A stretch of DNA of 64,000 nt from an uncultured Collinsella sp. (GCA_902464485.1 CABQJJ010000004.1:1-64000); one strand, 5' to 3'. Shown: positions 8,822 through 17,896, counted from the stretch's first letter. Notes: generated from the letters alone by a model not told the origin. Numbers and translations: made by a program.

Positions 8822-8853
8822 GGAGCTAGCTAAAAGAGCCCCGTCCCTAATTG
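8822..8853. repeat. GGGACGGGG repeat, inverted copy
   Basis: On the minus strand this reads GTCAATTAGGGACGGGGC followed by TCTTTTAGCTA, nearly the same as 7240-7265 and 43200-43229. It lies between the dCMP deaminase and nfu genes. Confidence 0.55.
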
Positions 8854-8967
8854 ACTGCTCGTGAAAGTCGTATCCGCGCGCATGGACGGCTCGTGAGCGG
8901 GTACATGGCTGTAGTAACATAGCTCTGTCCGCGGGCGCGCCCGCGTTATTGTGAGAAAGGAGCCCCT

Positions 8968-9246
8968 GTGGCTGTTAACGAAGAGCTGCTTAAGAAGGTT
9001 CTTGAGGAGATCCGCCCCAACCTGCAGGCCGACGGCGGCGATATGGAGTATATGGGCGTTGATGACGAAGGCGTCGTCAAGCTGGAGCTTCAGGGCGCCT
9101 GCGCCGGCTGCCCCATGAGCGCCCTGACGCTTTCCATGGGCGTCGAGCGCATCCTGAAGGAGCACGTGCCCGGTGTTACGCGCGTCGAGCAGGTCAATGC
9201 CTCCGGCGAGGCCGATGACCTGTACGACGAGTACGCGCCGTTCTAA
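8968..9246 (+). CDS. NifU C-terminal-like Fe-S scaffold protein
   Basis: A 92-aa stand-alone Nfu domain that assembles or carries an iron-sulfur cluster for delivery to apoproteins. The hallmark CxxC is CAGC (Cys45-Cys48) inside a segment reading LQGACAGCPMS. The whole protein matches the usual Nfu domain length of about 75-90 residues. GTG start with AAAGGAG upstream. No suf or isc genes are adjacent. The acidic C-terminus (DDLYDEYAPF) is a short extension of the domain. Confidence 0.9.
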   Translation: MAVNEELLKKVLEEIRPNLQADGGDMEYMGVDDEGVVKLELQGACAGCPMSALTLSMGVERILKEHVPGVTRVEQVNASGEADDLYDEYAPF

Positions 9247-9355
9247 GATGCGAAAGCTGCGGGCGATGCACTCCGCATAGACGTTATGCCCAAATGTGCG
9301 GCTGCGAGCGAAAGGCCCGCGGCCGCATTTGCATGTAGGGAGCAGGGGGATCGAT

Positions 9356-10177
9356 ATGCTTAACGACCTCTACCATATGCTTGATCCCGTCGCCATCTCG
9401 GCCGGGCCCATCACCATCTACTGGTACGGCTTGGCCTATGTGGTCGGCGCCCTGCTTACGGCGGTCGTCATGTACCGCACGCAGCGCCGCTGGGGTTTCA
9501 ACATCACGATCGACGACCTGACGAGCGTCGTGGTCGGCGTGGTCTTTGGCCTTATCATTGGCGCGCGCCTGTTTTACGTCATCTTTTACGGCGACGGCTA
9601 CTACTGGGCGCATCCGCTCGAGATTTTTGCCACCAACGAAGGCGGCATGAGTTTCCATGGCGGTCTGGTGGGCGGGATCATCGGCGGCGTGCTCGTGTGC
9701 CGTATGTACAAGCTCGATGCGTGGACTTTGGCCGATCTTGCCGTCATCGGCGCTCCGCTGGCCCTGTGCCTGGGGCGTTGCGCCAACTTTGTGAACGGCG
9801 AGCTGTGGGGCAAACCGACCGATCTGCCCTGGGGCGTGATCTTTGGCGGCACCGCGGGCGACATGCCGCGCCATCCCTCCCAGCTCTACGAGGCATTCCT
9901 GGAGGGCATTGTGCTCTTTTGCATCCTGCAGGTACTCAGCCGCAAAAAGCCGTTGCTGCCCCAGGGCGCGTTTATGGGCGTGTTTGTGATGGGCTACGGC
10001 ATCGTCCGCTTCCTCGTTGAGTTTGTGCGCGTGCCCGATGCCCAACTGGGTTATCTGCTGGGTGGCGTCATCACCATGGGTCAGCTGCTGAGCCTGCCAC
10101 TCGTGATTGCGGGCCTGGCGCTTGTCGTCTTTGCCCTCCGTCGCAATCGTCCCCAGCGCATCTACCTCGACGACTAA
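9356..10177 (+). CDS. lgt: Prolipoprotein diacylglyceryl transferase
   Basis: Transfers diacylglycerol from phosphatidylglycerol to the lipobox cysteine of prolipoproteins, in the cytoplasmic membrane. The signature GRCANFVNGELWG is complete (about residues 139-151) and about seven membrane helices are predicted by eye. A conserved SFHGG segment lies near residue 100. 273 aa, normal for the family. ATG 9356 is chosen because GGGGGA lies just upstream and the N-terminus then begins as usual; the open frame 60 nt further upstream is hydrophilic and unlike Lgt. A GC-rich hairpin (9291-9330) lies in the leader. Confidence 0.93.
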   Translation: MLNDLYHMLDPVAISAGPITIYWYGLAYVVGALLTAVVMYRTQRRWGFNITIDDLTSVVVGVVFGLIIGARLFYVIFYGDGYYWAHPLEIFATNEGGMSFHGGLVGGIIGGVLVCRMYKLDAWTLADLAVIGAPLALCLGRCANFVNGELWGKPTDLPWGVIFGGTAGDMPRHPSQLYEAFLEGIVLFCILQVLSRKKPLLPQGAFMGVFVMGYGIVRFLVEFVRVPDAQLGYLLGGVITMGQLLSLPLVIAGLALVVFALRRNRPQRIYLDD

Positions 10178-10187
10178 CCAATTGGTG

Positions 10188-10224
10188 TAAGCCACCACAA
10201 AGGGGACAGGTACCTTTGTGGTGG
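10188..10224. repeat. CCACCACAAAGG hairpin with GGACAGGT loop
   Basis: A perfect 12-bp stem CCACCACAAAGG / CCTTTGTGGTGG encloses a GGACAGGTA loop. It is another member of the GGGACAGG-type hairpins, just behind lgt. Confidence 0.65.
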
Positions 10225-10253
10225 TTGTTAGCGGACAACGATGACAGAACCGT

Positions 10254-10308
10254 AACGTTTCCCCAGATAAAACCTGCCAAAATAAACCTGTCCCTTTTTG
10301 GCAGGTTT
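10254..10308 (-). repeat. 52-bp TGCCAAAA hairpin repeat, copy 1 (inverted)
   Basis: Inverted copy of the element found at 15197-15248 and 41962-42013, with few differences. The core folds as CCTGCCAAAA / TTTTGGCAGG around AGGGACAGGTTTA. It lies about 20 bp before the GTG start of the DUF6020-like gene, so it is in that gene's leader. Confidence 0.8.
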
Positions 10309-10328
10309 CTAGAAAGGCTTATCGGACT

Positions 10329-12512
10329 GTGAAGGATTCCGACCTCTCCGCATCCGCGGCGCGCGACGCTGCCCGCATTGTTTGGTTTAAGCGCTATCCC
10401 GCCAAGCAGACGTTCATTGCTTTTTTGCTCGCCCTGCTGGCGACCACGGCATTTTCCATCGATCCCGCCCCCGTGTCGAGCAATGCAGTCCTGGCGATCG
10501 ACCCTAAGGCGACGGGCACGCTCTATGTGTGCTACGAGGTGCTTCTCTCGTTTGCTGGCCACACCGATGCGGTTATGTTGCTCGCGCTTGCCTGCCTGCT
10601 CACGTTGCCATTCCGTTACGTGTTCTTTGGGCGCAACGATGCTTGGCGTCCATCGGTCGTTTTGCCGTCGCTACTCTTTGCCGTCTGCATGGTGTTTGGT
10701 CGCAGCTATGATCTTACGGATTCCGCCGAGATTGTCCTTGGCGACAAGGCGCGCATCATTTGCGCCTGGATTGGCGGTGCGGGCTGGACACTTTTGGCAA
10801 TCGTCTCCTTTTACCTTGCTTTTGAGTTTCTGGATTGGCTAAGCACCCGTCGCGTTCCGTTTTCGGAGGCGCATTTTGGCCGCGTGTGGCGTGTGGCGCA
10901 TGCCGTTCTCTCAATCCATCCCTTTGCCGGTCCGTTTTTGGTGCTTGTGGTCGCCTGGGCACCTACGCTCATTGCTTCGCTGCCGGGATTTTTTATGGGC
11001 GACACGGGCGCCCAGATTCGCCAGTGGTTCAACTATCCCAATGGTACGAGCGACTACCTGCGCCTGCTCAACCCTGATGTGCTGCTCAACGGGCACCACC
11101 CGGTCGTGCATACTGCCATTATCGGCTCGTGCGTGCGGCTGGGGCTTTCGGTCTTTAACAGCGCCAATGCGGGTCTCATCATCTACACCACAGTTCAGTT
11201 TACAGTTACGGCTGCCTGCATGGCATACTCTGTCTCCTCGCTGCGCAAGCTGGGTGTCGGTCTGCCCGTGCGCGGCGTGATCCTGTTGTTCTTTGCGTTT
11301 ATGCCGATGTTCTCCAACTATGCGGCGCTACTGACCAAAGACGTGCTCTTCGCAGACGCGTTTTTGGTGTTGCTCGTGCAGACCGTTAAGCTCATGGCGG
11401 GTGGTCTGCCCCGTCGCGATGCTAATGCCGCGCGCGCAGGCGAACAGGCACCTGTGCTCTTTGCACGCCACGACTGGTTGCTGCTCGCGCTGGGAGCCCT
11501 GGGTTCCACGTTTTTGCGCAATGGCGGACTGGTGTTTCCCTTGGCGGCGTGCATGATCGCCGCTGCGTTTTGCGCATGGGATGTTTACGTGTCGTGCCGC
11601 CGCGCAGCGCGGACAGATGCGGAGCCGCTGCAGAACGTGCCTCGTTTTCGCTGGCTTGGTGTTCTCGCCGTGCTCGCACTCTGCCTGGCTTCTAATGCGT
11701 ATTTCACCAAGGTCTTTATGCCGGCGCACGATATCACGCCCGGCTCCAAGCGTGAAATGCTTTCAATTCCGTTTCAGCAAACGGCTCGCTTTGTCCAAAA
11801 GCACGACGGGCTTAACTCGGGTGTTGGACCCACGGTTAAAGAGGACGGCACGATTGAGGAAGCTCCCTGCGACGGCTTGGTGACCGATAGGGAACGCGCT
11901 GCGATCGATCGGGTGCTTAAGTACGAGAATCTGGGCCGTCGCTACAATCCCGACAAGTCGGATGCCGTCAAAAACTGTTTTAACGAGTACGCCTCGCAGG
12001 AGGACATCGACGCCTATTTTGAGGTGTGGATCCAGATGTTCAAAAAGGACCCGAAGTGCTATATCTCGGCGCTCGTCAATAACTACTACGGGTATTTCTA
12101 TCCGAGTGCTCGCGATGCGTGGGTTTACAGCACGGCGCGCAGTGCCGAGATTATGGCCAGGCCCGACAACCTCAAGTACTTTGACTTCCATCCGGTCGAT
12201 AGCAAGGCCGTGCGCTGGTGCGATCATCTGATCAATCTGTACCGTGTGGCGGTGCAGCGTGTTCCCTTTATCTCGCTCACTATGAGCTCGGCCACCTACG
12301 TGTGGATCATGATTGCCGTGGTGGTCTATCTGCTGCGTCGTCGTTCATGGCGCGCACTGGCGATTTGGGTGCCGCTGCTGGGTGTGCTCGCTGTGTGCCT
12401 GATTGGTCCGTGTAACGGATCGACCTACATGCGCTACCTGTACCCGGTTATTGCCTGCATGCCGTTTGCCGTCGGTGCCACTATCGCCCGCAGTGATCTT
12501 CTATGGACCTAG
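10329..12512 (+). CDS. Large polytopic membrane protein, DUF6020-like
   Basis: A 727-aa membrane protein with about 12 hydrophobic segments. After the first block of helices comes a stretch with MGDTGAQIRQWF and GHHPVVHTAI (about residues 222-262), an acidic and His-containing extracytoplasmic loop reminiscent of membrane glycosyltransferases of the GT-C type. Near the C-terminal third lies a soluble loop of about 150 residues (roughly 470-620). I recognise it as resembling the DUF6020 family, but only from memory, and its function is unknown. GTG start with AGAAAGG upstream. No glycan-synthesis genes adjoin. A role in transferring lipid-linked sugars to the cell surface is a hypothesis. Confidence 0.65.
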   Translation: MKDSDLSASAARDAARIVWFKRYPAKQTFIAFLLALLATTAFSIDPAPVSSNAVLAIDPKATGTLYVCYEVLLSFAGHTDAVMLLALACLLTLPFRYVFFGRNDAWRPSVVLPSLLFAVCMVFGRSYDLTDSAEIVLGDKARIICAWIGGAGWTLLAIVSFYLAFEFLDWLSTRRVPFSEAHFGRVWRVAHAVLSIHPFAGPFLVLVVAWAPTLIASLPGFFMGDTGAQIRQWFNYPNGTSDYLRLLNPDVLLNGHHPVVHTAIIGSCVRLGLSVFNSANAGLIIYTTVQFTVTAACMAYSVSSLRKLGVGLPVRGVILLFFAFMPMFSNYAALLTKDVLFADAFLVLLVQTVKLMAGGLPRRDANAARAGEQAPVLFARHDWLLLALGALGSTFLRNGGLVFPLAACMIAAAFCAWDVYVSCRRAARTDAEPLQNVPRFRWLGVLAVLALCLASNAYFTKVFMPAHDITPGSKREMLSIPFQQTARFVQKHDGLNSGVGPTVKEDGTIEEAPCDGLVTDRERAAIDRVLKYENLGRRYNPDKSDAVKNCFNEYASQEDIDAYFEVWIQMFKKDPKCYISALVNNYYGYFYPSARDAWVYSTARSAEIMARPDNLKYFDFHPVDSKAVRWCDHLINLYRVAVQRVPFISLTMSSATYVWIMIAVVVYLLRRRSWRALAIWVPLLGVLAVCLIGPCNGSTYMRYLYPVIACMPFAVGATIARSDLLWT

Positions 12513-12547
12513 CGGCTGCAGGGCATGTCGGTGCATCGGAGACAAGA

Positions 12548-12614
12548 TTGGTGCATTGGGGTTAGGTTAATCTGCACCAACTTGGTGCAGATTAACCTAA
12601 CCCCAATGCACCAA
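12548..12614. repeat. Perfect 33-bp palindrome with 1-nt loop
   Basis: 12548-12580 and 12582-12614 are exact reverse complements, separated by one C. There is no T-run on either side, so it is not a classic terminator. It lies between the DUF6020-like gene and yebC. Confidence 0.9.
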
Positions 12615-12745
12615 GGGCTTGCATCATCACGACGCCTCCATTTTGGGGTTTATCTTGCAGGCTGGTAGGTATATCATAACGACGTTTGTTTATATTGCCC
12701 GAGCATTCGCGCTGGGCTTTAGGTCGAAACCGATAGGAGACACGT

Positions 12746-13552
12746 ATGTCCGGACACTCTAAGTGGGCCACAACCAAGCATCGTAAGGGCGCGCAGGACG
12801 CCAAGCGTTCCGCCCTCTTCTCCAAGCTCAGCCGCAACATCACCGTTGCTGCCCGTCTCGGCGGCGACCCGCTGCCCGAGAATAACGCCAGCCTCGCCGC
12901 TGCCGTCGCCAAGGCCAAGGCTCAGTCCATGCCCAAGGACAAGATCAAGTCCGCTATCGATAAGGCCTTCGGCTCTGGTGCCGACGCCGCTGTCTACGAG
13001 AACATCGTGTACGAGGGCTACGGTCCCGCCGGTGTCGCCGTCTATGTCGACTGCCTGACCGACAACCGCAACCGTACCGCTGCCGACGTCCGTTCCGCCT
13101 TCTCTCACGCTGGTGGCAACCTGGGCACTTCCGGCTCCGTTGCCTTCCAGTTTGAGCGCAAGGGTCAGATTGTCGTCGCCAAGGAGATCCTGGACGAGAA
13201 CGCCAAGAAGGAGACCATGATCGCCAACGGTGCTGCCGGTGACGAGGATGAGTTCATGATGGCAATCGCCGAGGCCGGTGGCGAGGACTACGAGGACGCC
13301 GGCGAGGAGTGGATCGTCTGGACCACTGCTAACGAGGTCATGGCTGTTTCCAAGGCGCTCGAGGAGCAGGGCGTCCAGGTCAAGGGCTCCGAGACCACCA
13401 TGGTTCCGACCACCCCGACCGAGGTCTCCGGTGCCGATGCCAAGAAGGTTCAGCGCCTCATCGACCGTCTTGAGGAGCTCGACGACGTCCAGGATGTCTA
13501 CAGCACCATGGACATGACCGACGAGGTCATCGCTGCCCTCGAGGAGGAGTAG
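12746..13552 (+). CDS. YebC/PmpR family protein
   Basis: A 268-aa member of the YebC/PmpR/TACO1 family. Members are described as DNA-binding regulators or as translation factors that help ribosomes through difficult stretches. The start MSGHSKWATTKHRKGAQDAK is the family signature, and the three-domain layout is complete to an acidic C-terminus. It is about 20 residues longer than most YebC proteins, with acidic insertions around residues 160-185. ATG follows AGGAGACACGT. RuvABC genes, common neighbours of yebC, are absent here. A terminator follows at 13622. Confidence 0.9.
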   Translation: MSGHSKWATTKHRKGAQDAKRSALFSKLSRNITVAARLGGDPLPENNASLAAAVAKAKAQSMPKDKIKSAIDKAFGSGADAAVYENIVYEGYGPAGVAVYVDCLTDNRNRTAADVRSAFSHAGGNLGTSGSVAFQFERKGQIVVAKEILDENAKKETMIANGAAGDEDEFMMAIAEAGGEDYEDAGEEWIVWTTANEVMAVSKALEEQGVQVKGSETTMVPTTPTEVSGADAKKVQRLIDRLEELDDVQDVYSTMDMTDEVIAALEEE

Positions 13553-13621
13553 CGCCCGCACGGGTTAAGCCGTGTATATCTGGGCATAATGAAGCGAGCA
13601 TGCAAGTCTCGTGGAATAGAT

Positions 13622-13667
13622 GAGCCGGATCCGCGTGCGTATGGCACCGGACCCGGCTCTTTTATAA
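13622..13667 (+). terminator. Terminator after yebC
   Basis: GAGCCGG / CCGGCTC stem with inner pairing, followed by TTTTAT. Confidence 0.75.
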
Positions 13668-13714
13668 TGATGCGAATCGTTTTGCAGCCTGTCGCCAAAA
13701 GAAGGGAGCGCCGC

Positions 13715-14260
13715 ATGCGCGTGCTCAAACGAGCTCTAGCAATTGTGTATCTTGCCGCAGCCATCGTGGCGCTGGGTACGTTTGCCTGTCTGTACTGGGG
13801 TCCCTATACGTATCGATTTATGCTGCTCATGCGCGACCCCGCGCTCCGCATTGTTGTTACGGTATGCGGCGCCATTGTGGCGCTCGGTGTGTTAGTGGGT
13901 GTCGGCCGACTTATGTTTGCGCGCCGCGAGCCGCCTTGCGTGCATCCGGCGGGCGACCGCAGCATCGAGGTCACCCTTGCGGCGCTCTCTTCGTGTGCCC
14001 GCGCCGCGGCGGAGCGCGACGACCGCGTGATGGTCGAGCATGTCGAGGCGCGCGTCCAGGGTTCCGATGAATCGCGCGTTCGTTTTAAAGTCGATGCCAT
14101 TGCGCTCGACGACAAGGACGTGGTCTCCCTTGCCGCTGCGATGCAGCAGCGCATCGAGGAGGCCTGCGACGCCATGCTCGGTATGCCGGGCACGACCGCG
14201 CGTGTTCGTTTTTTGCCGTCCAAGACTACCGTCCAGACCGTGGAGGTTTCCGGTGAGTGA
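13715..14260 (+). CDS. Alkaline-shock membrane anchor protein AmaP-like
   Basis: A 181-aa protein with two N-terminal membrane segments (about residues 5-28 and 45-68), followed by a cytoplasmic domain of about 110 residues. This is the architecture of AmaP, which anchors Asp23 at the membrane in Gram-positive bacteria. ATG 13715 follows GAAGGGAGCG; an upstream in-frame start would add a hydrophilic tail without a ribosome-binding site. The stop overlaps the start of the next gene. The order AmaP-like, DUF2273-like, Asp23 supports the assignment. Confidence 0.8.
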   Translation: MRVLKRALAIVYLAAAIVALGTFACLYWGPYTYRFMLLMRDPALRIVVTVCGAIVALGVLVGVGRLMFARREPPCVHPAGDRSIEVTLAALSSCARAAAERDDRVMVEHVEARVQGSDESRVRFKVDAIALDDKDVVSLAAAMQQRIEEACDAMLGMPGTTARVRFLPSKTTVQTVEVSGE

Positions 14261-14630
14261 TACCAATCAAGAAAAGACCGTCCGCGCACCTCGCCTGGCA
14301 ATCGATCAGAGCACCGCGCCGGCTAGCGAGGCCGTCGATTCCAAGGAAGAGGGCGCCGAGTCGCATGACGCGGTTGCCGATGATTTTGATGAGGCCATGG
14401 GTCTCATCAAGGGTACGGGGGCGGCTATCTGGAGCTATGCCGTTCGTCATCCCAACACCACGCTTGGAGCCGTCGCGGGCTTTGTGCTCGCCGTGCTGGT
14501 GCTCACGCTTGGCCTGTGGGACACGCTGGTCATCGCTTTCTTTGTGCTGATCGGCGCCGTGATTGGCCAGATTCGAGACGGCGAGAACGGGATCGTCAAC
14601 TTCTTCGGCCGTTTGTTTAGCGGCCGCTAG
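14253..14630 (+). CDS. DUF2273-like small membrane protein
   Basis: A 125-aa product. The first 60 residues are hydrophilic and acidic. Residues about 66-105 hold two closely spaced hydrophobic helices (GAVAGFVLAVLVLTLGLW and the next), and a short tail ends NFFGRLFSGR, typical of DUF2273 proteins in Asp23 loci. GTG start overlaps the amaP stop by 8 nt and lies behind TGGAGG inside amaP, so the two are translationally coupled. The long acidic N-terminal extension is unusual, since typical DUF2273 proteins have only about 60-80 residues. Confidence 0.75.
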   Translation: MSDTNQEKTVRAPRLAIDQSTAPASEAVDSKEEGAESHDAVADDFDEAMGLIKGTGAAIWSYAVRHPNTTLGAVAGFVLAVLVLTLGLWDTLVIAFFVLIGAVIGQIRDGENGIVNFFGRLFSGR

Positions 14631-14674
14631 CATGTATTCGACCGCCGCGTGTGCGGTGGGCATAAGGAGGAACC

Positions 14675-15196
14675 ATGGCTTTTAACACGAAGGTCGATGT
14701 GGCCGATACCGAGCTCGAGGCAGACGAGACCGTCGCCGCCGAGGTTGAGGACGTAACGCTCGAGGATGAGGCACTCGTCGAGGCCGAGCCTGCCGACGAT
14801 GCGGATGAGGATGATGAGGAAACAGACGAGTCTGAGGACTCGTTGACCTATTCCAACGGCGTGATCGAGAAGATTGTCGCCATGGCCACCCGCGAGGTGC
14901 CGCACGTCTTGGGCATGAAGGGCAACCTCATGCACTTTGTGCAGGAGCAGTTTGGTGCCGAGAACTTGACCAAGGGAGTGACGGTCGAGGTCACCGACGA
15001 TAATCGCGTGGTCGTCAACATCTCCGTCATTATCGAGTACGGCGCCTATGCGCCCGCGATTTTCGACGATGTCAAGGCACGCGTGACCGAGCGCCTTGCT
15101 GCGATGACCGGCCTTGAGGTGGCAGGCGTCAACCTGCGCATCGAGGATGTCATCACCCCCGAGGAATACGAGCACCGCACCAGCCAGCACGAGTAA
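14675..15196 (+). CDS. Asp23/Gls24 family envelope stress protein
   Basis: A 173-aa protein. Residues 1-57 form a highly acidic, probably disordered extension, and residues about 58-165 form the Asp23 domain (SNGVIEKIVAMATREVPHV at its start). Asp23 proteins accumulate under cell-wall or alkaline stress and are held at the membrane by AmaP. ATG follows AAGGAGGAACC. Third gene of the amaP-DUF2273-asp23 unit. A 52-bp repeat begins at the first base after the stop codon, followed by a strong terminator at 15251. Confidence 0.9.
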   Translation: MAFNTKVDVADTELEADETVAAEVEDVTLEDEALVEAEPADDADEDDEETDESEDSLTYSNGVIEKIVAMATREVPHVLGMKGNLMHFVQEQFGAENLTKGVTVEVTDDNRVVVNISVIIEYGAYAPAIFDDVKARVTERLAAMTGLEVAGVNLRIEDVITPEEYEHRTSQHE

Positions 15197-15248
15197 CCTT
15201 CCAAAAAGGGACAGGTTTATTTTGGCAGGTTTTATCTGCGAAAACGTC
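15197..15248 (+). repeat. 52-bp TGCCAAAA hairpin repeat, copy 2
   Basis: Nearly identical to 41962-42013 over the full 52 bp (CTTCC instead of CTGCC near the start). It starts directly after the asp23 stop codon. The core can fold as a hairpin around AGGGACAGGTTTA. Confidence 0.85.
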
Positions 15249-15250
15249 AA

Positions 15251-15294
15251 ACGGCCGGCCGCGCACGCAAAAGCGCGGCCGGCCGTATTTTGTA
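15251..15294 (+). terminator. Strong terminator after asp23
   Basis: A perfect 14-bp stem ACGGCCGGCCGCGC / GCGCGGCCGGCCGT with an 8-nt loop, followed by ATTTTGTA. Confidence 0.8.
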
Positions 15295-15403
15295 TGTCCC
15301 CGATGAAGGCATGCCGCTCGTCAAATGAGGGGTTGCAATCGCTGCGTTCCGCGTTACCCTAATGGGCACATTGTTTCCAAATTGTTAACGAGGGGCTGCC
15401 GTA

Positions 15404-16426
15404 ATGGCCGACGAACACGAAGCAGAGAGCAAGGCATGGGCTATTGAGGCCGCTGCGGCAGAGGCGGCGTCGCGTGCCGCCGAGGAGGCACATCGTCCTC
15501 CCGTAGTGCCGATGGAGCGTGTGGTCGATCGCGCCGATATCGAGCGCGGCGAGCGTGCCGGCCAAAAGCGTAGCCAGGAGCCGGGCTTCCCGCGCTTTTT
15601 CGCCGAGCTCAATCTGGGCCTGATTCTCACGGCATTCGCCATCGTCGCATTTAAAACCCCTAATCATTTTGCTTTTGGCGGCACCTCGGGCGTGTCGGTC
15701 ATTCTTTCCACGCTGTTTCCGACCCTGCCTGTCGGCGTCTTCATGTGGATCATCAACGCGGTCCTGGTCGTTTTGGGCTTTATCTTTTTGGAGCGCAAGG
15801 CAATTCTGTGGAGTGTCTTCGCCTCGTTTGCGCTTTCCGCCTATGTTTCGCTGTTTGAACTCTTTATTCCGACCGATGTCTCGATGACGGGCGATATGTG
15901 GCTCGACCTGTGCTTTGCCGTGATTCTGCCGGCGCTCGGCAGCGCCATCGTCTTTGATATTGGCGCCTCGACGGGCGGCACGGACATCCTCGCCATGATT
16001 CTCAAACGCCGCACCACGCTCGAGATTGGCCGCGCGCTGCTGCTGGTCGATATCGGCATCGTGACCATCGCGGCCTTTTTGTATGGCCCCCGCGTCGGCC
16101 TGTATTGCGTGCTTGGCCTGTTTGCCAAGACGCTTGTGGTCGACAAGGCTATCGAGAGCATTCACCTTCGTAAGGTCTGCACGGTCATTTGCTCCGAGCC
16201 CCTTAAGGTCGAGGAGTTTATCGTCAAGCATCTCAACCGTACGGCGACCATCAGCCGCGGCTACGGCGCCTTCTCGGGCAAGTGCGTGACGGTGATCATG
16301 AGTGTGCTGAGCCGTCGCGAGGCCGTGCAGCTGCGCCGCTATGCGCGCGAGATTGATCCGGGCGCATTTATCACCATCGTCGACAGCTCCGAGATCGTCG
16401 GCAAGGGTTTTCGCGGAACGAACTAA
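15404..16426 (+). CDS. YitT family membrane protein (DUF161/DUF2179)
   Basis: A 340-aa membrane protein. Residues 1-65 are a charged, Ala/Glu-rich cytoplasmic lead. About five to six membrane helices follow (residues about 66-245), with the family-typical GGTSGVSVIL and DIGASTGGTDILA segments. A C-terminal DUF2179 domain of about 80 residues ends the protein (ending DPGAFITIVDSSEIVGKGF). YitT proteins are widespread in Gram-positive bacteria but their transport substrate is not established. The N-terminal extension is longer than in Bacillus homologues. Single gene; ATG lies behind a weak GAGGGG. Confidence 0.85.
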   Translation: MADEHEAESKAWAIEAAAAEAASRAAEEAHRPPVVPMERVVDRADIERGERAGQKRSQEPGFPRFFAELNLGLILTAFAIVAFKTPNHFAFGGTSGVSVILSTLFPTLPVGVFMWIINAVLVVLGFIFLERKAILWSVFASFALSAYVSLFELFIPTDVSMTGDMWLDLCFAVILPALGSAIVFDIGASTGGTDILAMILKRRTTLEIGRALLLVDIGIVTIAAFLYGPRVGLYCVLGLFAKTLVVDKAIESIHLRKVCTVICSEPLKVEEFIVKHLNRTATISRGYGAFSGKCVTVIMSVLSRREAVQLRRYAREIDPGAFITIVDSSEIVGKGFRGTN

Positions 16427-16576
16427 CGCGGACGCACTCATCAAACAATCGAAAAGTGCCCCGCGCGTTGCAAGTACGTCATCTAAGAGTATTTGTCCCC
16501 ACATTGGGTGATAATGATGCCAAAGACATCGTTCGCGATCCAGGTGATTCGCTCTAGATACGAAGGGATGATTTCG

Positions 16577-17887
16577 ATGTTCTGTTCGCAGTGTGGCGCC
16601 CCTATGGGTGATAACGACAAGTTCTGCGGCGTGTGTGGTGCCCCCAATGCCGGCGCTGCAGCCTCCGCCCCTCAGGGTCAGCCTCAGCAGTTTGCCCCTC
16701 AATCTGTCATGAACGTGTCCAAGGGCTGCACGGCTCAGGCGTTTGAGGATATGACCAAGACTCCGGGCGTGCTGCAGCGCGTATGCCAGATTGCCTTTTT
16801 GCCAGCGCTTATCTGTGTCGTGTCGGTGCTCGTGCTGTTTATTCCCGTTATCGGCGGTATTGCAGCTGCCATCGGCTTTTTGGCCGCTTACGTGGCGAGC
16901 GTGTGCGGTTCGGGCTTTGGTATCGAGTGGGGTCGCGACCTGTCGCTTAAGGTCGATGACGGCATGAATCGTCCGCTGATGCGCTCCACGTCGTTTGGCC
17001 TTGGCGTCTTTTCGGGCGTTATTTCGAGCGTGCTCAAGGTTATCGCAGCTATTCCCGTTATTGGTGTAGCGCTTTCGCTGGTGGAGAGCGTGGTAATTGG
17101 TGCCGCGGGCTCGTATTCGTATTACGGCTCTTATGCGCTTGAGGCCGCGCTGTTTGGCTCGCTGGGCCTGTTTGTTCTGGCTATGATTGCCACGGCGGTC
17201 CTGGGTGTCTTCTTTACTATGTTCGCCGACATCGCCGTGATGCACTTTGCGGTGACCGGTCGCGTCGAGAGCGCGTTTTCGCTCGATAAGGTCTGGGCGG
17301 CCTTTAAGAACAATAAGACCAAGCTGTTCTGCGCATCGTTCCTTCCCGAGTTTTTGACGGGTCTGGTCGCCAACGTTGTCACATGGATCCTGACGCTCGT
17401 CTTTGGCACCATTGCCTCTGTCGGTATGTATAGCTACTACTACCGTCCTACGGCTATTGAGGCGCTTGTTACCGGCGGTGGCATTACGCTCGTATTGTTC
17501 TTGGTGCTGACGGCGTTTGTCACGGTATTCCTCACGGTCTTTGGCAAGATGCTCAAGCATCGTGCCGTTGGCTATTGGGTAGCGCGCTACGCAAGCGAGT
17601 GGGCCGACGAGGACAAGGACGACGTCCTGACTTTTGTATTGCCCTTCGAGAAGAAGTCCGCTCCTTCGGGCTACAGCGCTCCGGATGTCGCGCCTGAGCC
17701 CGAGCCCAAGCCTGAGCCGGCACCTGCACCTGAGCCGGCACCTGCGCCTGAGCCGGCGCCCGAACCGGCACCTGCGCCTGAGCCTGTGCCCGAGCCGGCG
17801 CCTGAGCCTGAGCCTGTGCCTGTGCCTGAGCCCGAGCCTGAACCGGCGCCTGAGTCAAGTTCCGACGAGGATCCTCAGGACGAGTAG
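16577..17887 (+). CDS. Zinc-ribbon membrane protein with Pro-Glu repeat tail
   Basis: A 436-aa protein in three parts. A zinc ribbon at the N-terminus has Cys3, Cys6, Cys17 and Cys20 (CSQCG and CGVCG). A membrane domain with about five to six helices follows (residues about 75-340). The cytoplasmic tail from about residue 375 is made of repeated Pro-Glu, Pro-Ala and Glu-Pro units, a low-complexity and probably extended segment. The function is unknown; zinc-ribbon membrane proteins of this style are common in Coriobacteriia and Firmicutes. Start 16577 gives MFCSQCG, with GAAGGG 9 nt upstream; ATG 16568 is an alternative. Confidence 0.75.
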   Translation: MFCSQCGAPMGDNDKFCGVCGAPNAGAAASAPQGQPQQFAPQSVMNVSKGCTAQAFEDMTKTPGVLQRVCQIAFLPALICVVSVLVLFIPVIGGIAAAIGFLAAYVASVCGSGFGIEWGRDLSLKVDDGMNRPLMRSTSFGLGVFSGVISSVLKVIAAIPVIGVALSLVESVVIGAAGSYSYYGSYALEAALFGSLGLFVLAMIATAVLGVFFTMFADIAVMHFAVTGRVESAFSLDKVWAAFKNNKTKLFCASFLPEFLTGLVANVVTWILTLVFGTIASVGMYSYYYRPTAIEALVTGGGITLVLFLVLTAFVTVFLTVFGKMLKHRAVGYWVARYASEWADEDKDDVLTFVLPFEKKSAPSGYSAPDVAPEPEPKPEPAPAPEPAPAPEPAPEPAPAPEPVPEPAPEPEPVPVPEPEPEPAPESSSDEDPQDE

Positions 17888-17896
17888 CCATGCCGC

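Noticed and set aside
15359..17560. 733-codon minus-strand frame
   Set aside because: Very long, but it lies opposite the YitT and zinc-ribbon genes and reads as an Arg/His/Asp-rich shadow with no motif.
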